This document shows positions 58,279-64,000 of a stretch of 64,000 nt of DNA, piece after piece; the stretch's first letter is position 1, and each line of letters starts with the position of its first letter. This stretch comes from Colletotrichum lupini (taxonomy: Eukaryota > Ascomycota > Sordariomycetes > Glomerellales > Glomerellaceae), in NCBI RefSeq assembly GCF_023278565.1, contig NC_064677.1:5890001-5954000 (forward strand). Reading direction: 5' to 3'. The notes under the pieces were generated by a model. It was not told where the DNA came from and made no database searches. It worked only from the letters and a program-made list of their open reading frames with translations. The translations under genes were made by a program, and so were the position numbers.

Positions 58279-58737
58279 AGTCAAGAGGCACGCGCGTTGA
58301 ATGATAAATGTGCCTCATACGGACGGCACATCATTGTTCGGCCTACCTAAACCTGATGCCGGTCACCAGGGCTCGCCTCGCTTTCCTCCGCCGCCTCTCT
58401 CTGCCCCAAAGCTGCTTTTCCTAGCTGCTTTCTAGCTTTCCCCCTAATGCATCCTTGCCCTGAGGGGCCAAATGTCCGTGCCAAAGAGCTCTTTTTCTCT
58501 CCTCATGGCCAGACCAAAAGATAGAATTCCCTAGAGGCAAGCAAACCTTGTTGCCGTCACAAGATGATGCCCAATGTTTCCCCTTGCTTCAAGAAACCTG
58601 TAAACGCCAGGAGCTCATATGTCCCTTGTCTCCGTGATGCAAAAACCCTTGTTGTGCCCAATTCAGGCAGCTGTATCGAGTCTACTCTAACAAAAAATGG
58701 AAAAAGAATCGTCGCGTCGCAATTCCGGTAGGTTGGC

Positions 58738-61700
58738 CTAACGTTTGTGAGGCTTTCTCTGAATGAAGGGATCGGCCTTCTGCTTCTTCCTGTGGATGAC
58801 TGGTCCGTTTGGTCCACCCTGTCCAGGAGGCTAGGGTTTGTGTTAGCCTCGTTCAGAAGTTCAGGGTCTCTTAGCTGACTTACTCTCTGTGGCAAATTAC
58901 GGTTCTGCGGAAGTGAAGAGTTGGTAGGCAACGTCCTCGAAGACGATGCCGTCGTCTCCATCGCCGGCGGTCGTGCAGCTGGTGTCAGACCGAGGGCTAC
59001 CATGGCAGAAGGGTCCTTCGCCGGCTTCGGTGCCTTGGGCTCCTTGGCCTGGATCATGGCTTTGGGCCCCGTCGGTGGCGGTCTGTTGGGCAGCCGGTTC
59101 TGTTCGGTCGCCATCTATAATTGTTGTGTTAGGAATTGCTGGGGAAGATTCTCTGCTATTATCATTGCTCGTGTCGTCACATACCCTCTTCGCGCCACGC
59201 TGTCCTTCATTGGCATCAGATGGTCTCTTCTTGGACTCTTGCTTCGCCGTAGATGATTGGATAATTGGTGGCCGATCCGAGTTTCGGGCGGCAGAATGGT
59301 GTGCGTCGCCTCGGTTGTTTCCCTCCCAGGAGCCTGATCGACGCTCCGGGACGGGGTAGTTTGTCGGTGGTTGCTGGGCCGGCTGAGACGGCTTTCGGGG
59401 CTGCGCCGTGGGCGCCACATCTGCCAAGTCCACGTCTTTGATCTGAAGCTGGTCCACTATCTCAGCATCAAAGTCATTCTTCTGCGCGGGTTTCGGCGGC
59501 GACGGGGGCAACGCCTGTAGAACGCTCGGCTTCTGCAGCATTGACATGACATCTCCCTTGGTGTAGAGTGATCTTTGCTTGGCGTTGTCGATGAGCTTAT
59601 TCCAGAACTCTCCCTGCACCAGGGCTCTAGAATCTCCCAAAATCCACAGAGAGGATTTAGCACGGGTGAGACCGACGTTCATACGTCTAATATCCTTGAC
59701 GAAACCAATACCGCCGGTAGGATCAGCTCGGACGCAAGAGAAGATGATAATCTCGCACTCTCGACCCTGGAAGGCATCCGTGGTATTGAACTCAATGTCC
59801 TCGGTGATCGACTCTCCGTAACGACGCGCGAACTGCCACTTCAGCTCTTGCAACTGAGCTTTATACGGCGTAATGATACCAATCTTGCCGCGCACATCGT
59901 AGTTTCGTCCGAAATCCGTCTTGAACCGCTCGTAAAGCTGCATGGCAACCTTCAACTCGGAGTGGTTGACCAGAGAGCGACCCTTGCTGCCCTTTGACTG
60001 GGTACCCTCGACATCGAAGAACCGGTAGGGGCCAAGGAGGGCGCTTGCGTGCCAAGGCTGGCGACGGAGTGCGCTCATATCTTCTCCGTCCACAAGCTTG
60101 CCTTCGTAGAATTCCAAGCTGGGGAACAAGCTGATCTCGGGGTGCATACGGTATTGGCGGTCGAGGAGATGGACATAGTCAGGATGATTTTGCTGCATTC
60201 GGACGAACAGACTCTGGTCGTATCCAAATCTAGCGGCGGATTGAGAAAGCACAGTGGGTGGCAACTGCTTCGGGTCACCGACGAGGATACACTTGGTGCA
60301 ACCGTACTTCAACGGAATCAGGGCGCTGAGCTCAACACACTGCGCTGCCTCGTCGATGATGACCGTCTCGAACTCGACGTTGAGGTTCTTGAACATCTCG
60401 TGACCACTACCGCTGAGCGTGGCGCAGAGAACCTGGGCTCCATCAAGAATCTCTTGCTGGATTTGCCGGCGTCGAATCTCGGCTTCACGACTGACTGTGT
60501 TGCCGCTCGTCTTGTCATCGTCAATCTTGGCTCCAATGTTAATCTGAGCACGCTTCAACTGATCGAAAGCTCGCTGCAGGGCTAGCGAAAGATTGCGGTC
60601 ACCGTTCTTGCGCGCCTCGTCCAGTTTGGGTCGGAGCTCCGCCAGTTCGTCTCTGATTTTGGCCGCGTCGTTATGCATCTTGTCGCGTTCCTCCTTGGCT
60701 TTGTTCTGCGTGGTGTCTCCCTCGAGTTTCTTCTTGACCAACTCATCGAGAGTGACGTCTCGGACGGCGGCGTTGATTGCATCGCTTCTTCCCAGACGAA
60801 GCACATTGATCTTGTGGAAAGACCCGGTCATCGTCTTGACGCCCTGCTTCAGACGCAACACCAGCTCGTCTACAGCGGCGTTACTGGGAGCGCATACCAG
60901 AAGCTTCTTCGGCATGGCGGCTTGGCCCTGAGTAGGAAGCTTGGGCTTGATAGCCGTTCCAGGGGGTTGGATGTTGCCGGTGAGCAGCGAGCCGACCATG
61001 GCCACAATTGTCTTCGTCTTGCCCGTACCGGGAGGTCTGTAAAGTGTTAGCGTATATATAAAAGATGAGAGGAACGAAATGGTCCTTACCCTTGAATCAA
61101 GGTGAAGCCATCGTTGTCCTTAGCACCGAGAATGGCTTTGGCCTGACCAGGGTTGAGCTGGTAATTCTGCATGACGCCTTTGACAGCCTCGTCGCCGTAC
61201 TTCAGAATGGGCGATGGCTCGGCTTTGAGAACCTCAAGCATGAGGTCGTAGTATTGCAGACTCTCAAGGGCTGCATACTCTCGCTCAATAGTCGTCATGT
61301 TGGTGATCTTGACGGCTTGGAGTTCAGCGCCAACACCGAGGGCATTGATGGCAAGCAAGGGGTTATTCTTGCTATTCAAGCGGTATGTCACTTCCAGCCT
61401 TTCCTTCTTGTACGTGGTTTTCCAAATTCTTGCCAGAGCATGGGCTTCAGACTTGTCCGTCAGAGGATCAGTGCTCTTTGACACCAAAATAATGTCACCC
61501 TCTGATAGCAGCCTTTCCTTGCTCTCAGTCTTGGGAATGCTGGCAGTCACTTCAAGGAATTTATCAACATTCATACGAGACGCGATCTTGAGTCCGTACG
61601 GCTTAGACGTCGACTCATCTTTGGCAGTCACAAAAGATCGCCAGGCTTCAGAAATCAGGAGACCCAAAAAGGTCTGCTTGTACTCCTGAGGGTGGGCATA

Positions 61701-64000
61701 CGAGCTTGCAACCCGTGTAATCGCCATTGAAGACGAGGTCGAGGGCGGATCATTGCCCTCGTGGAAGATGTCCCATTCCAGGATGGCTTGATGAAGTTGA
61801 TCCATCGGGGGGATCAAACGCGCACGCATATCCTTGGCAGAGCGTTGTACCTTTACCTTCTTGACTGGGCCTCGCGTCTTTTCGAGCAGTGCCCGTTCGC
61901 GACGTCTTTGGGCTTCATCAACAGCCTTTTGGCCTTGTTGGCCCTTGTTAATGAGGTTGTTGAGATCCTCCTCTCCAGAATCATCATCCTCTTCCTCGTC
62001 GCTGTCGACCAGGATTTGACTCTTCTGCGTTGTGTGTTCTTTGCCAACTACACCACTAAGTCCCTTTAGCCCCGAGCCCTCACCCACATTGGCGGCTCCC
62101 CGGAGAGCGCGAACTCTTGCAACCTCATCGGCATCTCTCTTAGCTTTCTCCAATTTGGCTTTCTTGCGCGACTCAATGAGGGCGTTCTTCGATGCTTGAG
62201 TGACCACTGGCTCAAGCTTGGGCTTGACGGCCATGCGGGGGATGGCTGGCGGCGCTTTCTGGCGAGCGGCCATTTGGTCCAAGATTGATCTTTTCTTGTC
62301 GACGGAACTGCTGAGCTCGAGAACGTCGTCCTTGTTTGACCGAACGGCCTGGGACGTTGGTGTTGAAGAACCGGACTTGGACCAGGCATCGAGGAAACTC
62401 TGTTTCTTTGGCTTCTCCTTAGAAACTGGCTGGATCTGGATGATTTCAATGTCATCATCTTCACCCAGAGCTTTCAGAAGCTCGGCACGCTGTTGGTCAT
62501 TCATGTTGGTAGTGACTGGGTAGCGGCCGGTTGTCGATAACTTGATGCAGGAGTCTTGGACGTAATTCTTAGAGTCGCTGGGGATGTCGATTGAATTCTC
62601 ACGCAGTCTCGTCAGTAACTTGGCCACAACCTTGACCGTGACTTCAACCAGGTAGGTATCCCTCAGTCGAAGCATCCTGACAATGCCAAAGAGGTGACGC
62701 TGAGGATCCTTCAGAAGCTGTTGCATCTTGGTCAGCTCTTCTTCTTTCGGCTTTGCCTGCTTCACATCGTTCTGCGAGGTAGTAGCTTGCAGCGCCGATG
62801 CAAATAGACCATCCTGGGCAAGCATGCCGTCTGCCAACTCGATGACATCGCGACAAAAGTCCTGCATCACTTTGATATCGGCAAGATGAGACCAGTTGCC
62901 GGTAGATGTGAACGCGACCTCGATGTATCTCCAGTGGGCAACCCACCAGCCAGTGACGGCGATCTGTTCATTGCTGTCCAAAGTTTTGGATCTGAGGATG
63001 CCAGATGAAAGATCACCGAGACCTGAGAGCACGACTTTGGCGGTGTTGATGATATTGCGAGCGGGTCCCCATGCTGCATGTGCCGGCTCCATGATTCTTC
63101 TTATTGCGAAAATCATTGAAGAGAGAGTGGTGCTAAGATTCCGTTCAAGTAAAACGGTGAGTGCGTCCTCCTTGGAAGGCTGTTCAGTAATCAACTTGAT
63201 AAGTTCGGCACTGGCACTGCTGATTTCGTCCTCGCCGTGGACTGTGAAAGCAATGATGGGCCGAATGCTCTGGGCCATGAGGCACAGCTCGTTGAGTTGC
63301 GATGACGTAAACTCGCACATTCGCTGCAGAACGCGTCCGAGTGCCTCCGCAACCATTTGGAAACGGGCATTGAAGCTCTTCTTCGCCGGATCCAACTTTT
63401 CAGGTTCCTTCTTATTAGGATGGAATCTCTCAACGTTGATAAGAGGAGCCATTGCCATCAGCATGGTCTTGGCTAGGATGAGCTTGCCTTCGTAAAGGTT
63501 TTCCAGGAATCCGTCCCACAAGTCTGCCGATTTGCGGGTGACGGCAGTCTGGATCGGCTTGGGCGTAGCCTTGCGAAGTTCGAGATGCTCCTCAGCAGTT
63601 ACTCTAGAGTCCAAGCTCAAGGCGGCACTAATGACGCTCATGGCTGCCTTGGGCACACCCAGTGTGTGTTGATCCGTGCTTCTGGTGTCCGCACCTTCGT
63701 TGATGATATCTTTGTACTTGAGAGTGACGTTGAGAATTGTGTTGATGTAGACAGATGTGGTGCCTGAGATGACATCAATTGTAGGGTCCAGAAACGATCG
63801 CAGGACATGGTCTAGCGCATCTAAGCCAGCCCTGATACAAGCGGCCTTTCCTTGCTCTCCGATTCTAGCATCGTGGATGACTTGCTCGAAAAGCAGGTGA
63901 AGCAGCTGTTCGCAAGCATCGCCCTTTTGCTGACGTTTAAGTGAGGCAATCCATGTGTTGATCCACGAGGTTGTGATTGACTCGACCGAGTCACTTTTGC
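58738..64000 (-). CDS. SEN1: RNA/DNA helicase Sen1 (5' part beyond window)
   Basis: Visible exons are 64000-61090, 61036-59185, 59114-58884 and 58830-58738, about 1695 codons; the N-terminus lies past the right edge. Sen1 terminates non-coding RNA transcription and resolves R-loops in the nucleus. The left-reading part contains the large N-terminal helical domain. The helicase has GPPGTGKT restored across the 53-nt intron, CAPSNAAVDEL, IIDEAAQ, VGDPKQLPPTV, DRQYRMHPEIS, ITPYKAQ, NTTDAFQGRE and NVGLTRAK (motifs Ia to VI). The last two short introns (70 and 53 nt) shift the frame to RPPPTGPKAMIQ and to a basic end ADPFIQRKPHKR, a nuclear-signal-like tail. Without them a false tail appears. Confidence 0.96.

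Noticed and set aside
1..64000. tRNA, 5S rRNA, snRNA and CRISPR search by eye
   Set aside because: A few GGTTCAA/TTCGA-like strings exist (for example near 16034 and 27725) but without arms that fold as tRNA; no regularly spaced repeats occur.
1..64000. Secondary-metabolite gene cluster
   Set aside because: A single acyl-CoA ligase, one SDR and a secreted hydrolase are far apart and interleaved with housekeeping genes; no synthase, P450 or transporter.

Overview
This 64 kb window is nuclear DNA of a filamentous ascomycete (Pezizomycotina, most likely Sordariomycetes). The evidence is short introns of 48-123 nt with GTAAGT-type donors and CTAAC/CTGAC branch sites, single-copy fungal housekeeping genes (SEN1, SSZ1, RAD1, LAS17, CHS5, TIF11), pyrimidine-rich leaders, and two AT-rich repeat copies that look mutated by repeat-induced point mutation (RIP). 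The species cannot be fixed from sequence alone. No rRNA, tRNA, CRISPR array, plasmid or viral feature was seen.

Layout. 1-3 kb is gene-poor and carries copy 1 of the AT-rich repeat. At 3.06-5.11 kb is a six-exon acyl-CoA ligase ending in a peroxisomal signal. At 7.0-8.1 kb is a secreted alpha/beta-hydrolase-like protein. At 8.3-10.9 kb are two tandem single-pass membrane proteins with a cysteine-patterned outer domain. At 11.8-14.4 kb is a UPF1-like helicase. At 17.4-19.5 kb is an unusual C2H2 zinc-finger protein with a membrane segment near its N-terminus. At 20-23.2 kb RRP40 (exosome) and SSZ1 (ribosome-associated Hsp70) diverge from one short promoter region. At 23.8-25.5 kb is an NT-C2 protein. 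A 4.4 kb gene-free stretch follows. At 29.96 kb is a 71-residue protein with an N-myristoylation signal. RAD1/XPF lies at 30.7-33.5 kb, a 73-residue hydrophilic protein at 34.7 kb, LAS17/WASP at 36.6-38.6 kb, eIF1A at 39.4-40.3 kb, an unknown probable mitochondrial protein at 41.2 kb, CHS5 at 43.2-44.6 kb, a short-chain dehydrogenase at 44.9-45.8 kb, and a very large disordered protein at 46.9-50.4 kb. The 50.4-58.7 kb stretch is gene-sparse. It holds repeat copy 2 and a possible small spliced gene near 57.8 kb. SEN1 runs from 58.7 kb off the right edge.

The genes form no pathway cluster. Most are housekeeping genes: RNA processing (RRP40, SEN1), translation (SSZ1, eIF1A), DNA repair (RAD1), and actin and exomer trafficking (LAS17, CHS5). 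Accessory-looking genes sit among them. The items most worth following up are the apparently membrane-tethered zinc-finger protein, the tandem membrane receptors with a shared cytosolic tail, the myristoylated mini-protein, the AT-rich repeat with clear target-site duplications of 13 and 9 bp, and two short motifs (TACGGAGTAC and AGGTAAGGT) that recur well above chance.

Gene models are hand-spliced from the genomic sequence. Exon joins were checked for frame and, where the family is known, for continuity of conserved motifs.
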